Shown here: piece by piece, positions 43,838-53,643 of the stretch
Numbering within the stretch: the first letter of the stretch is position 1
Layout: each line of letters starts with the position of its first letter
From: Prochlorococcus sp. AG-355-N18
GTDB taxonomy: Bacteria; Cyanobacteriota; Cyanobacteriia; PCC-6307; Cyanobiaceae
Assembly: GCA_003278535.1 (NCBI GenBank)
Contig: QCEG01000007.1
Location: 1-64,000 of the forward strand
Direction of reading: 5' to 3'
Length of the DNA stretch: 64,000 nt
The notes under the pieces: generated by a model
Told to the model about the DNA's origin: nothing
Database searches by the model: none
The model's input: the letters and a program-made list of their open reading frames with translations, nothing else
Made by a program: the position numbers and the translations under genes

Positions 43838-44089
43838 ATGAAGTCAGCAAACCCTGAAAATGAATATATCCCTTTAGATCTAAGGATTTCTGTGAGGAGG
43901 GATACTCTAAGGCTTATCTCAGAGATGGCTCAAGATATGGGAATAAGCATTAATGAAGTTTTTAGTTTTTTAGCCGAAGATTCTGTAATCGATCTAGAAT
44001 TGATGGAAGATTTAAATAAAATTGATATCCCTAGCAAGTGCAGCATTGATGATTTAAAAAATGCTCTTCTTAAAAAAAGACTTTTTTAA
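43838..44089 (+). CDS. Small protein with ribbon-helix-helix-like pattern
   Basis: An 83-aa protein. The segment LDLRISVRRDTLRLISEMAQDMGISINEVFSFLAEDS looks like a ribbon-helix-helix or CopG-type strand-helix-turn-helix (RISVRRD then two helices), suggesting DNA binding, but the match is weak. The ATG start follows AT-rich DNA. It overlaps the convergent glycosyltransferase by 4 bases. Confidence 0.6.
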   Translation: MKSANPENEYIPLDLRISVRRDTLRLISEMAQDMGISINEVFSFLAEDSVIDLELMEDLNKIDIPSKCSIDDLKNALLKKRLF

Positions 44090-45891
44090 AATTTTTCAAC
44101 TTTTCTATTTTCCCAGTCAGATTTGTAACCACTTTTAACTAAAAATCTCGAATACTCATTTAAATCACTTTTTTGAATTCGCCATAAATTATAAATTCCA
44201 AATTTGCCCAATTTTTGATGATTAATATTTGACCATTGTTGTCTTCGAGTAGAGTATTCATCTATCACGACCAAAAGAGATTTATATTCATAATCAGGTT
44301 GATCCTCAAAATTCTCTCTCCTATCTGTATTTAGCCTTTCTGACAGATTAATTAATCCCTCTTCAGTGTTTGGTTCATAAAAAACTATTTGTCTAGAATA
44401 ATAATGTAATGAAGGTTTTCTTATCCCGATCATTGCTAAAGTTTCCCTTCCCTCGCGAATATCTAAAATTAATTTTGAGATATTCCTTAAAGGTAATTGC
44501 CTTGAAGTATCTGCTAATTTTCTAATTGGAGACATCAAATAAGATTGTCCAATTAAAAGTAAAATTTGGAGATAAAGAAGGATATTCCTTGATTTTAGAG
44601 AAAATAAGATTATTGCAAAAAGGGTAAATGAAAGGAAGAACAATTTAGCTTTGAAAATAATCCCAAAGCTTTTAAGTTGGGATGCAAGATTAGGCATTTC
44701 GGGATCGTTTATTAAACTTAACCAATTATTTGAGAAAAAGAATGCCATTGAAACGCCAAACAAAATTAAGATATTAAAAAACCAAAAATATAAATAACTT
44801 TTACTTGAATTTTTTAAGCTTATAAAGCTATTACTTATTAAGATCGCCGCTGCTGGAATTGCTGGCAACCAATAGCTTGGTAGTTTCGTAGCAGAAATGC
44901 TAAAGAAAATTAAAACTGATATTAACCAACATAGAGAATAGGTATAAAGGCTCTCAGTGATATTGCAACTTTGTTTTGAATTTTTAAAGAAATCCCTACA
45001 AGATTTGAATATCCCGTGAAACAAAAAAGGCGTGAATGGTAATGAAGCTAATATCATTATGTAAATAAAAAACCAGAATGGTTCGGCATGATTATTTACA
45101 ACTGAGGTATATCTTTGAAAATTATGGTACCCAAAAAAATTATCCCAAAAAGGCTTTCCCTCTTTTATGAGTTCTAGTATGTACCACGGAACACTTATAA
45201 GTATTGTTACTAAAAAACCTTTCTTGGGGTTTATCTTACAGAGCAACGTTTTCCAATTCTTCTGACTAAACAAGAAAGATGTAATAGTCAATAATGCCAG
45301 AACAAATGCAACAGGTCCTTTAGTTAAAATTGCAAAACCTAAGAATACCCATGATGAAAAACATTGGTCATTATTTTCACTTGCCATTCTTCTCCAAAAC
45401 AAAAGGAGACTAATCCCCAAGGTTCCAGTAAAAAGGGCATCACTCACCGCAGTTCTACTCCAGATAATTATTAGTGGAGACAACGCAAAGCCTAATGATG
45501 CAACTATTGGAGTAAGGAATTGCCTATCACCCTTCTGTGGCCAACAAAACAAAGTATCGCCAATCATCAACATTAAAAATAAGGATCCCAAAGCTGAAGG
45601 GAGCCTTGCGGAGAGAGTCCCGAAACTATCCCAAATCTCGTTTTTCGGTAATGAGTAAAAAAAACCCATTAGCCAATATATCAGTGGAGGCTTATCAAAA
45701 CGGAATATTCCATTTACTTTTGGAGTTAACCAATCACCAGATTCACTCATTGCTCTTGCTGCAGCGGCAAATAAAGGAGGAGTTTCGTCTACCAATCCTG
45801 TAGTACCTAAACCTAAGATGAATATAATGATCCCGCAAACTAAAACTATCAATAAGGTTATAAGCCTTTTTTTTGAGTTAAGAAGAATCAT
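44086..45891 (-). CDS. GT39/ArnT-like membrane glycosyltransferase
   Basis: A 601-aa integral membrane protein of the dolichyl-phosphate-mannose / ArnT superfamily, which transfers sugar from a lipid-linked donor. The catalytic acidic site in the first periplasmic loop reads GTTGLVDETPPLFAAAARAMSESGDWLTP, followed by FRFDKPPLIYWLMG. About 11-12 hydrophobic helices precede a soluble C-terminal domain. It is paired with a GT4 enzyme directly upstream (6-base gap), suggesting glycolipid or envelope work. The acceptor is unknown. Confidence 0.87.
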   Translation of the reverse strand: MILLNSKKRLITLLIVLVCGIIIFILGLGTTGLVDETPPLFAAAARAMSESGDWLTPKVNGIFRFDKPPLIYWLMGFFYSLPKNEIWDSFGTLSARLPSALGSLFLMLMIGDTLFCWPQKGDRQFLTPIVASLGFALSPLIIIWSRTAVSDALFTGTLGISLLLFWRRMASENNDQCFSSWVFLGFAILTKGPVAFVLALLTITSFLFSQKNWKTLLCKINPKKGFLVTILISVPWYILELIKEGKPFWDNFFGYHNFQRYTSVVNNHAEPFWFFIYIMILASLPFTPFLFHGIFKSCRDFFKNSKQSCNITESLYTYSLCWLISVLIFFSISATKLPSYWLPAIPAAAILISNSFISLKNSSKSYLYFWFFNILILFGVSMAFFFSNNWLSLINDPEMPNLASQLKSFGIIFKAKLFFLSFTLFAIILFSLKSRNILLYLQILLLIGQSYLMSPIRKLADTSRQLPLRNISKLILDIREGRETLAMIGIRKPSLHYYSRQIVFYEPNTEEGLINLSERLNTDRRENFEDQPDYEYKSLLVVIDEYSTRRQQWSNINHQKLGKFGIYNLWRIQKSDLNEYSRFLVKSGYKSDWENRKVEKF

Positions 45892-45897
45892 TTAATA

Positions 45898-46974
45898 TTA
45901 TTTATATTCATGCATTACCTTATTAAGCCAGTTCACAACCTTGTTAGCAAATATATCTGCGGAGGCATTTTTTTCTACCCATTCTCTACATTTCTGACGC
46001 TTTATTTTTTCAATAATCTCCACATAAGAAAGCATATTTTTTTTGTCATCAGGATCAGCAAGATAACCTGTTTGGCCATGCTGAATAATTTCACTAGGAC
46101 CTCCCCTTTTATAGGCTACAACAGGCACCCCACAGGCTAAAGCTTCAACAATAACGTTCCCATATGCCTCATTCCATTTCGGTGTATTTAGCAAACCTCT
46201 GCATTTACCAAGTTCTTTTTGTAATTCATCGGTTGATAAAAACCCCATCCAATCTATAGCTCCTTGAGGGAATGATTTTTCTATCTTTAAGGCATACGTC
46301 TCATCTTCTATAAATCCCCAAACTTTTAATTTTTCGCCAAGTTGATTTGCTACATAAACTGCATCCTCCAAACCTTTTTCAGGAGCCACTCTTCCAACCC
46401 ATGCCAAGGGTCCCTTAACTGAATCTTGAAAAATATAATTATCTAAATTAAACCCATTCCCAATAATTATTGGTTTTTTTATGAATGGATAATCATTAGC
46501 TTGCATTTTCGAATGAAAAGCAAAATTATTTGGATATCTTGCATATACCTTAGAGATTAAATTACTAATTACTAAACTTTCAGAACCCATACTAATAATA
46601 TGCGCAATGGGTATCTCTAAATTTAGAGTCATCCAGATAGGCAACCAATCATAAGACATGTTCAACAACACATCTGAATGTTTAGCGATATTCAATCCCT
46701 TTTCAAGCATTCCTGCTAAAAGAGAATTGTCTGGGATACTCACGGGAGAATTATAATTTTGATGCTGCCAACTAACTTGATCTTCCCCTTCAACTAAATG
46801 TAATTTTGCTTTTAAATTCCTTTCTTGTAACTTAGAATTTTTTGGAGCTACCACCTCTACAGAATGACCTAAAGAAATTAAACCTGAAACTAAAGAATTT
46901 AAAGTTAATTCAACTCCACCACCCTTACCACTCCCTAAGAACCCTATTGGAGTACTAATCAAAACTATTCGCAT
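45898..46974 (-). CDS. GT4-family glycosyltransferase
   Basis: A 358-aa GT-B fold retaining glycosyltransferase. The N-terminal glycine-rich segment LISTPIGFLGSGKGGGVELTL and the C-terminal donor site with EALACGVPVVAYKRGGPSEII and E-x7-E are typical of family 4. A central AWVGRVAPEKGLEDA is the usual start of the donor domain. The substrate is unknown. It is in tight order with the ArnT-like enzyme and close to a DMT permease, all on the minus strand. Confidence 0.9.
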   Translation of the reverse strand: MRIVLISTPIGFLGSGKGGGVELTLNSLVSGLISLGHSVEVVAPKNSKLQERNLKAKLHLVEGEDQVSWQHQNYNSPVSIPDNSLLAGMLEKGLNIAKHSDVLLNMSYDWLPIWMTLNLEIPIAHIISMGSESLVISNLISKVYARYPNNFAFHSKMQANDYPFIKKPIIIGNGFNLDNYIFQDSVKGPLAWVGRVAPEKGLEDAVYVANQLGEKLKVWGFIEDETYALKIEKSFPQGAIDWMGFLSTDELQKELGKCRGLLNTPKWNEAYGNVIVEALACGVPVVAYKRGGPSEIIQHGQTGYLADPDDKKNMLSYVEIIEKIKRQKCREWVEKNASADIFANKVVNWLNKVMHEYK

Positions 46975-47003
46975 TATTAGACTTTATTACAAAAAGAAAC
47001 TAA

Positions 47004-47945
47004 TTAAATAGTAGTGTCAGAAAATTTATTTTCCCATAAACTCTTTCGCTGGCTAACAAAAAATACTGAGATAAGAACAAACACCACTCCTATCCACTGC
47101 ACAATAGTGAGCCTTTCATCTAACCAAACACCTCCACTGAGGAGGGCAAATACAGGTGTTAAAAATGCAAGAGTGCTAAATCCAGTTATTTCTTTATTAT
47201 TAGCAAAGTAGAAAAACAATCCATACGCTATTGCTCCTCCAAAAATACTTGAAAATGACATAAGTCCCCAATCAAATATTGACCAATCTGGAATTATTGT
47301 GAAATTTGATTTTAAGCAGTGTTTAATAATTAAGGGCACACTCCCTAAAACCATATGCCATCCTGTAACTGCCACTGGATCACTTTTTGTACAAGTGAAT
47401 CTAATTAAAATTGTTCCTAATGCCATAGTGAGAGAAGCTGCAAGCATCCAAAGTTCCCCAAAGTTAAAAGCAACATCATTTATAGACTTATCAGACATTA
47501 ACCACCAATTCCCTAAAAATTCTTGTGGAACTCCTAAAAATACTATTCCTCCCAAGCCAAAAAGTAGTCCTAACCATCCTATTGGATTAATTAAATTCCC
47601 AAAAATTGCCCTCGCTAAAATAGCTACCAAAAGCGGTTGAGAATCAATTAAGACAGAACCTAAACCTGCTCCAGTTTTTTCAATACCATAAGTTAAAAAC
47701 AACTGAAAAAAAGTGGCATCTACAATCGTAAAAACCAAAAACCACTTCAAATCGCACTTATAAATTTTTAAATCTCTTTTGAACAAATATGTTGTTATTA
47801 GAACAAGAATCCCTGCAGGAAGTAATCTTAAAGAAGCTACAAACTCTGGACCAGCACTTGATACTAAAGGAGTCATGGCCGCCATTGAAGTACCCCAAAG
47901 TGCAAAAGGGAGTATCATTAAAAACCAATTTAGGATTGAATTCAT
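47004..47945 (-). CDS. DMT/EamA-family transporter
   Basis: A 313-aa membrane protein of the drug/metabolite transporter superfamily. Ten hydrophobic helices are expected; two EamA repeats are seen, each with GTSMAAMTP- or GTILIRFTC-type starts, and FSTLAFLTPVFALLSGGVWLDERL is a strong family signature near the end. The substrate is unknown. It is divergent from sppA (52-base gap). Confidence 0.9.
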   Translation of the reverse strand: MNSILNWFLMILPFALWGTSMAAMTPLVSSAGPEFVASLRLLPAGILVLITTYLFKRDLKIYKCDLKWFLVFTIVDATFFQLFLTYGIEKTGAGLGSVLIDSQPLLVAILARAIFGNLINPIGWLGLLFGLGGIVFLGVPQEFLGNWWLMSDKSINDVAFNFGELWMLAASLTMALGTILIRFTCTKSDPVAVTGWHMVLGSVPLIIKHCLKSNFTIIPDWSIFDWGLMSFSSIFGGAIAYGLFFYFANNKEITGFSTLAFLTPVFALLSGGVWLDERLTIVQWIGVVFVLISVFFVSQRKSLWENKFSDTTI

Positions 47946-47997
47946 TAGGTCTGCTGATAGTCTTTTTAAAGTAGTTTTATGAATTTACCTTAAAAGA

Positions 47998-48807
47998 ATG
48001 ATTTGGCCTTTTAGACGAAAGTCAAAAAAAAGATTAGCTCGTTTAGTAATTGATGAGCCTATTACAAGTTCAACAAGAGTTTCGGTCCTTAAAGCTCTTA
48101 AACAAATTGAGGATAGAGAATTTCCTGCTTTAATCGTGAGAATTGATTCTCCAGGGGGTACGGTTGGGGATAGCCAAGAAATATACTCTGCTATTAAAAG
48201 ACTAAAAGATAAAGGATGTAAAGTCATTGCTAGTTTCGGAAACATCTCTGCATCAGGAGGTGTTTACATTGGTGTTGCATCTGATAAAATAGTTGCCAAT
48301 CCAGGCACAATTACAGGATCTATTGGAGTAATTATAAGAGGAAATAATTTATCTGAATTATTAGATAAAATCGGCATTAAATTTGAGACTGTGAAAAGCG
48401 GTGTCTTTAAAGACATACTTTCTCCAGATAAACCTCTAAGTGAGGAAGGTAGAGGTCTACTCCAAGGGCTTATAGATGAAAGTTACAAACAATTTACTGA
48501 AGCTGTTGCTGAAGGAAGGAATTTACCTGTTGAAGAAGTTAGAAAATTTGCTGATGGAAGAATTTTCACTGGAACACAAGCACTCGAACTTGGTCTTGTT
48601 GACAAGGTTGGAGATGAATTTGTTGCAAGGGAACTAGCTGCAGAAATGGTTAATATTGATCCTAAAATTCAGCCTTTGACATTTGGGAAGAAGAAGAAAA
48701 AAATACTTGGACTAATTCCTGGAAGTAGAATGATTGAGAAAATTATCAATAATATCTTTTTTGAGATTGACTCATCTAATAAAGTACTTTGGTTATACAA
48801 GCCTTAA
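47998..48807 (+). CDS. sppA: Signal peptide peptidase SppA
   Basis: A 269-aa short-form SppA (S49 peptidase). The region IRIDSPGGTVGDSQEIYSAI, then the catalytic Ser in SASGGVYIGVASDKIVANPGTITGSIGV, and the Lys region VKSGVFKDILSPDKPLS fit the Ser-Lys dyad arrangement. No clear N-terminal membrane anchor is present, unlike some homologues. Known role: degrading cleaved signal peptides in the membrane. The chorismate mutase gene follows 21 bases downstream. Confidence 0.92.
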   Translation: MIWPFRRKSKKRLARLVIDEPITSSTRVSVLKALKQIEDREFPALIVRIDSPGGTVGDSQEIYSAIKRLKDKGCKVIASFGNISASGGVYIGVASDKIVANPGTITGSIGVIIRGNNLSELLDKIGIKFETVKSGVFKDILSPDKPLSEEGRGLLQGLIDESYKQFTEAVAEGRNLPVEEVRKFADGRIFTGTQALELGLVDKVGDEFVARELAAEMVNIDPKIQPLTFGKKKKKILGLIPGSRMIEKIINNIFFEIDSSNKVLWLYKP

Positions 48808-48828
48808 ATCAACATATTTTATGAAAAA

Positions 48829-49200
48829 ATGAAAGATAATTATAAAATTACATTTATTCGTGGAGCTACAACAGCATCTGGGAATTCTGTTAGCGAAATA
48901 GAAGTAGCTGTAGTGGAATTAATTGATGAATTAATTTCACGAAACAATCTAATTAAGACGAACATATTAGCCATTACATTCACAGCGACAAAAGATTTAA
49001 ATGCATGTTTCCCAGCTTCAATTGCAAGGAAATTTAATGGACTTGATTCAGTAGCCTTTATAGACTGCCAACAGATGTGCGTATCTAATGATGTTGATTT
49101 TTGTATAAGAATAATGGCTCAAGTTTTATTGCCACCAAATTATGCAATAAAGCATCCTTATTTGAGAGGCGCTGCAAAATTAAGGATAGATAGATGTTAA
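48829..49200 (+). CDS. aroH: Chorismate mutase (AroH class)
   Basis: Monofunctional AroH-type chorismate mutase, 123 aa, converting chorismate to prephenate for Phe and Tyr. The N-terminal FIRGATTASGNS contains the active-site Arg; LAITFTATKDLNACFPASIAR and HPYLRGAAKLR provide the rest. It follows sppA in the same direction. Confidence 0.94.
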   Translation: MKDNYKITFIRGATTASGNSVSEIEVAVVELIDELISRNNLIKTNILAITFTATKDLNACFPASIARKFNGLDSVAFIDCQQMCVSNDVDFCIRIMAQVLLPPNYAIKHPYLRGAAKLRIDRC

Positions 49201-49268
49201 CCTTAGTGAAAATAATTTCCGCTTAAAATTTAATAGAACGAACCAACTTTTAAAATTCCATTCCCTCA

Positions 49269-49847
49269 ATGTTTAAAATCACAAAGAAACTTACTTTAAA
49301 CTTTAAAGTTTTAAGATTTTTTATTATCCCCACAATTTTAGTTTCAACTCCTTTTTTTAATAAAATCCAAGATGCTAAAGCGGGGTTGGAATTTCAGTGG
49401 GGGCAAGACTCTAATTTTAGACAATTAAAGTGGTTTCAAAAACAAGATAAAAGGAAATTTAGAAATACAATTTATTTTTTCTTGAGGCCATCTGATAGAA
49501 GAACTGATCTCTTAAAAATTAATCTAGCAATCCCTAAAACCTTCAAATCCACTCTAAATAATGAAAAAATTAGTTTTTGTAAAGTAAAAATAGGTGGCTT
49601 TGAGGGTAGAACTAAATGTTTAGAAGACATTCCAGCTGATTTCGAAATCAAAACTGATGAATCAGGCTTGCGATCACTAGATATTTACCCCTACAGCCCA
49701 ATTCCCTCTAACAAAGATAGTTATGCAATTGTCTTTAAAATCTTTAATCCCAAAAAATCAGGTTTATATCAATTTCATTCATTTGGGCAACCTGAAGGGA
49801 AATCTTTTTCAAGTTATTTAGGAAGCTGGACTATAGTGATCGATTAA
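49269..49847 (+). CDS. DUF2808 secreted protein
   Basis: A 192-aa protein with an N-terminal signal sequence (VLRFFIIPTILVSTPFFNKIQDAKA). The mature part (LEFQWGQDSNFRQLKWFQK, TIYFFLRPSDRRTDLLKINLAIPKTF) matches the cyanobacterial DUF2808 pattern. It is likely periplasmic; the function is unknown. It lies just upstream of rpmH. Confidence 0.8.
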   Translation: MFKITKKLTLNFKVLRFFIIPTILVSTPFFNKIQDAKAGLEFQWGQDSNFRQLKWFQKQDKRKFRNTIYFFLRPSDRRTDLLKINLAIPKTFKSTLNNEKISFCKVKIGGFEGRTKCLEDIPADFEIKTDESGLRSLDIYPYSPIPSNKDSYAIVFKIFNPKKSGLYQFHSFGQPEGKSFSSYLGSWTIVID

Positions 49848-49877
49848 ATGATAAATTAAATAAGGACTATTAAACAA

Positions 49878-50015
49878 ATGACTAAAAGAACTTTTGGCGG
49901 AACATCAAGAAAAAGAAAGCGTGTATCTGGTTTTAGAGTAAGAATGCGTTCTCACACAGGTAGAAGAGTTATTAAAAGCAGAAGACAAAAAGGTAGAGAG
50001 AGAATAGCTGTATAA
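49878..50015 (+). CDS. rpmH: 50S ribosomal protein L34 (too short for ORF track)
   Basis: A 45-aa basic protein starting [15 protein letters not shown] and ending KGRERIAV. It matches L34 throughout. ATG at 49878, TAA at 50013. It is next to rnpA (12-base gap), the classical order. Confidence 0.98.
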
Positions 50016-50027
50016 ATTCTAAATTAA

Positions 50028-50414
50028 ATGGCTTTACCCAAGGATATGCGTTTAAAAGGTCACAGGACCTTTAATTATATTCACAAAAATTCCATAACAT
50101 ATCATGGGAAATTAATGACATTTAAAGTTGCAAAATCTAATCCAGCAATACTCTTAAACCATAAAATCACTAATATCTCAAACAATTTTAGGGTTGCAAT
50201 TGCTATCAGCAAAAAAGTTTCAAAAAAAGCTGTAGAAAGAAATAAATTAAGAAGAATCCTACAAGAGTGGTTATTAAAAAACATTCAAAAAATTAATAAC
50301 CACAAACCTTATTGGTTACTTGTTAACCTTAAATTTGGGGATTTCTGCAATGATAAAAGTAGACTTTTGGAGGAATTTCAAATCTTAATGTTCAAATCTC
50401 ATCTAATCAAATGA
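50028..50414 (+). CDS. rnpA: Ribonuclease P protein component
   Basis: Protein subunit of RNase P that assists the catalytic RNA in 5' maturation of tRNAs. 128 aa, basic; the RNR-type signature KKVSKKAVERNKLRRILQEW is at about residues 64-83. The start MALPKDMRLKGHRTFNYIHKN is typical. It overlaps the PH-domain gene (ATGA). Order rpmH-rnpA-PH-yidC is conserved in cyanobacteria. Confidence 0.96.
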   Translation: MALPKDMRLKGHRTFNYIHKNSITYHGKLMTFKVAKSNPAILLNHKITNISNNFRVAIAISKKVSKKAVERNKLRRILQEWLLKNIQKINNHKPYWLLVNLKFGDFCNDKSRLLEEFQILMFKSHLIK

Positions 50415-50824
50415 TTAACATGAATGAAGAAACCTTTTATGAAGGTGGACCTGCTAAAAGTGATTTAATAATAAATCTACCAGCGGGAATAACTATACTT
50501 GGTTTGCCATTTACCTTTGCCGCATTAGTTAGAGCACTGTGGTTGAGATATAAAATTACAAACAAAAGGATTACAATTGATGGCGGCTGGTTTGGTAAAA
50601 ACAAAACACAAGTCTCATTAAGTAACATTGAAGAAATCAGATCTATTCCAAGGGGATTCGGTTCATATGGTGACATGGTCCTTATCCTTAACGATGGATC
50701 AAAGGTTGAAATGAAATCATTACCTTTATTCAGAGAGAAGCAAAAATTTATTGAAGAAAATATAAATAAAAGATCACAAATACCAAATCTCAACGAGGTA
50801 GAAGGATTTGCAACTAAATCCTAA
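50411..50824 (+). CDS. PH-domain membrane protein of the rnpA-yidC cluster
   Basis: A 137-aa protein with one hydrophobic segment near residues 22-42 (NLPAGITILGLPFTFAALVRALW), then a bacterial PH (bPH2-like) domain: YKITNKRITIDGGWFGKNKTQVSLSNIEEIRSI. It is widely found between rnpA and yidC in cyanobacteria. The precise function is unknown. The start overlaps the rnpA stop, so it is co-translated. Confidence 0.85.
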   Translation: MINMNEETFYEGGPAKSDLIINLPAGITILGLPFTFAALVRALWLRYKITNKRITIDGGWFGKNKTQVSLSNIEEIRSIPRGFGSYGDMVLILNDGSKVEMKSLPLFREKQKFIEENINKRSQIPNLNEVEGFATKS

Positions 50825-50896
50825 AAAAATTAATTACAAAAATCTTTTTTTCCTGTAAAATAAAATGTCTAGTAAAATTACACTCTCTTTAATATC

Positions 50897-52039
50897 GTGA
50901 TAGGGTTCATTTCTGAAAAACTACTTATCCCGATTCTAGATTTTTTCTACGGTTTAGTCCCAAGTTATGGTTTAGCGATTGTTGCATTGACAGTCGTAAT
51001 TAGAATTGCACTTTTTCCTCTAAGCGCTGGTTCCATTAGAAGCGCAAGAAGGATGAAGATTGCCCAACCAGTAATGCAAAAAAGGCAAGCGGAAATAAAA
51101 TCTAAGTTTTCAGGTGATCCAAAGAAACAGCAAGAAGAACTTGGAAAATTAATGAATGAATTTGGCAGTCCCCTCGCAGGTTGCCTTCCTTTAATTGTAC
51201 AAATGCCTGTGCTATTTGCATTGTTTGCAACCCTAAGAGGCTCTCCATTCGCTGATGTCCCCTACAACATAAATCTCAAGGTGGTCCCACAAGATCAAGT
51301 AGCAGCCATTGATCCAAAACCATATAAATCACCTCGACACTCTATATTTATTACAGAAAAATCACATTTTCCTGTAATAGCGACTATCCCCAGTGGAACA
51401 AAATTGGGAACGGAAGAATCCATAAAAGTAAATCTACAAACAACAAATGGGAATAGCTATTCGGATGTTTTATCTAAATACGAAAACGGATCTAAATTTC
51501 TCCCCACCTGGAAGGTTTCTAAAGGATCCGAAAATCTTAAAGTTTCCCAAGACGGTACGGTAACAGCAATCAAACCTGGTGATGCAACAATCGAGGCGAA
51601 AATCCCTGGTCTAGCTGCTAAAAGTGGTTTTTTATTTATTAAAGCTCTTGGTCAAGTTGGTTTTTATGTAGATGGGGCAATTAATTGGGATATTGCTGCA
51701 CTAGTAGGTGCCTTTGGACTAACCTTACTTCTCTCTCAAGTTTTATCAAGTCAGGGGATGCCTGCGAATCCACAGCAATCAACAGCAAATAAGATTACAC
51801 CAGTAATGATAACTGGAATGTTTCTGTTTTTCCCACTACCAGCTGGAGTCTTGCTCTACATGGTTGTTGCAAATATTTTCCAGGCACTTCAGACTTTTCT
51901 ACTCAATAAAGAAGCTCTTCCCGAGAATCTACAGAAAATCTTGGATCAACAATTATTAGCAAAAAATGAAGTAATAACAACTTCAGCTTCAACTATCTCA
52001 GATAAAAGATTACCTTTCGAACCTAACAGTAAAAAATAG
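50897..52039 (+). CDS. yidC: YidC/Oxa1/Alb3 membrane insertase with Big-2-like loop
   Basis: Inserts proteins into the cytoplasmic and thylakoid membranes. 380 aa, GTG start. The first helix and basic loop ([27 protein letters not shown]) and the motif [27 protein letters not shown] are typical. A large extracytoplasmic loop (about 125-255) contains [34 protein letters not shown], which looks like a bacterial Ig-like (Big-2) fold; a loop insertion of this kind is, to my knowledge, common in cyanobacterial YidC. Helices near the C-terminus complete the insertase. Confidence 0.93.
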   Translation: MIGFISEKLLIPILDFFYGLVPSYGLAIVALTVVIRIALFPLSAGSIRSARRMKIAQPVMQKRQAEIKSKFSGDPKKQQEELGKLMNEFGSPLAGCLPLIVQMPVLFALFATLRGSPFADVPYNINLKVVPQDQVAAIDPKPYKSPRHSIFITEKSHFPVIATIPSGTKLGTEESIKVNLQTTNGNSYSDVLSKYENGSKFLPTWKVSKGSENLKVSQDGTVTAIKPGDATIEAKIPGLAAKSGFLFIKALGQVGFYVDGAINWDIAALVGAFGLTLLLSQVLSSQGMPANPQQSTANKITPVMITGMFLFFPLPAGVLLYMVVANIFQALQTFLLNKEALPENLQKILDQQLLAKNEVITTSASTISDKRLPFEPNSKK

Positions 52040-52054
52040 TCTTAATCTTAAATA

Positions 52055-53521
52055 ATGAATTCTTGGTGTAGAAATTTAGAATTACTTATAAAATCAAGAA
52101 CCTCATTAATTTGGATTAGGACTAAAGAAGAGGAAAGATTAGAAAAATTAGTTAATTTTTCTTGTGAAAGACTAAACATAAAAAGATTCGCTTCCTGGGA
52201 TTGCGTTAGCGGTATAAAAGGATTAATAAATGAAGAAGGTAAATTTTCTAACAATCCATTAGGGGTGCTTAATTGGCTAAAAGGACTAAATTCTGAAGTT
52301 TCAACAGTTTTATTAGTTAAAGATTTTCATAAATTTTATGATGATCCATCTATTAATAGAACTATAAAAGAACTATCCTCAACACTTAAAAAAACTAGTC
52401 ATAATTTAATTATTAGTTCTCATTTATTTCCATCATCGGAAGAGTTGGATGAATTAATGGCAATTGTAAATTTACCTTTACCTGATCAAAGAGAATTGAA
52501 AAATCTAATAAAACAAATTGCTATCAATACCAATTCAAATTTAGAGGAACAAGACTTAAACGAACTTTCTATAGCTTCAAGCGGACTTACCGAAATAAAA
52601 GTAAAGCAAGTCACCGCAAAGGCCCTTGCTCAAAGAGGGAAAATAAGTAAAGAAGATATTAAAGATATTCTTGAAGAGAAAAAACAAGTAATCGCCAGAA
52701 GTGAAATTTTAGAATTTTTCGATACCAAATCAAGTCAAGAGGATATTGGGGGTTTAAATGTTTTAAAAGTTTGGCTTAATCAAAGATATAAGGCCTTTTC
52801 TAAAGAAGCTAGAGACTATGGATTACCTATTCCAAAGGGAGTCTTACTCGTTGGAGCTCAAGGAACAGGGAAATCGCTAACCGCAAAATCAATTTCTAAG
52901 AGTTGGTCGATGCCTCTGCTTAGGTTAGATGTTGGAAGACTATTTTCTAGCCTTGTTGGTTCAAGCGAGGCAAGAACAAGAGAAGCAATATTAAGAGCTG
53001 AGGCCATGTCTCCTTGTATCCTTTGGATCGATGAGATTGACAAGGGATTTGGTGGCGATGCTAGAAGTGATGGAGGAACAAGTCAAAGGGTTTTGGCAAG
53101 TTTGTTAACTTGGATGGCTGAAAAAGAATCCGCCGTATTTGTCATAGCTACAGCTAATGCTATAGATAAGCTTCCTGCTGAATTATTAAGAAAAGGTAGA
53201 TTTGATGAAATATTTTTCCTTGATTTACCGAATTCTGAAGAAAGATTAAGTATTCTGGATTTGCATTTAAAAAAAAGAAGACCTAATTACAGTTTTCCTC
53301 TTTCCACTATCCTCGATAGAACAGATGGATTCTCAGGAGCAGAACTTGAACAAGCAGTGATAGAGGGGATGCATATTTCATTCTCTGAAAATAGAGAACT
53401 CATGGAGAAAGATTTAATAAAAGCAGTTTCTGAATTAGTTCCCTTATCCAGAACAGCTAAGGAGCAAATTAATTTACTAAAAGAATGGTCGACTACTGGG
53501 CGTGCTCGATCCGCATCATAG
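52055..53521 (+). CDS. ycf46: Ycf46-like AAA+ ATPase
   Basis: A 488-aa AAA+ ATPase. The N-terminal ~230 residues are the Ycf46-specific region; the AAA core has Walker A GAQGTGKS, Walker B ILWIDEIDKGFGG, sensor region VIATANAIDKLPAELLRKGRFDEI, and an arginine finger. Known homologues are found in cyanobacteria and algal plastids; a link with inorganic carbon use has been reported for Synechocystis. No transmembrane segment is seen. Confidence 0.9.
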   Translation: MNSWCRNLELLIKSRTSLIWIRTKEEERLEKLVNFSCERLNIKRFASWDCVSGIKGLINEEGKFSNNPLGVLNWLKGLNSEVSTVLLVKDFHKFYDDPSINRTIKELSSTLKKTSHNLIISSHLFPSSEELDELMAIVNLPLPDQRELKNLIKQIAINTNSNLEEQDLNELSIASSGLTEIKVKQVTAKALAQRGKISKEDIKDILEEKKQVIARSEILEFFDTKSSQEDIGGLNVLKVWLNQRYKAFSKEARDYGLPIPKGVLLVGAQGTGKSLTAKSISKSWSMPLLRLDVGRLFSSLVGSSEARTREAILRAEAMSPCILWIDEIDKGFGGDARSDGGTSQRVLASLLTWMAEKESAVFVIATANAIDKLPAELLRKGRFDEIFFLDLPNSEERLSILDLHLKKRRPNYSFPLSTILDRTDGFSGAELEQAVIEGMHISFSENRELMEKDLIKAVSELVPLSRTAKEQINLLKEWSTTGRARSAS

Positions 53522-53643
53522 CTAAAAAATATTATCTTTAAATACTCCGTAAGTTAGGAATCATGAATTTAGTTAATTTTTAGTCAAAAATCCCTAATAT
53601 TGAATTTAGATTAACTATTTTAATTAAGGTATAAAAAAAAATA

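Noticed and set aside
47299-47982. Plus-strand ORFs opposite the DMT permease
   Set aside because: They are antisense shadows of a well-supported membrane protein gene.
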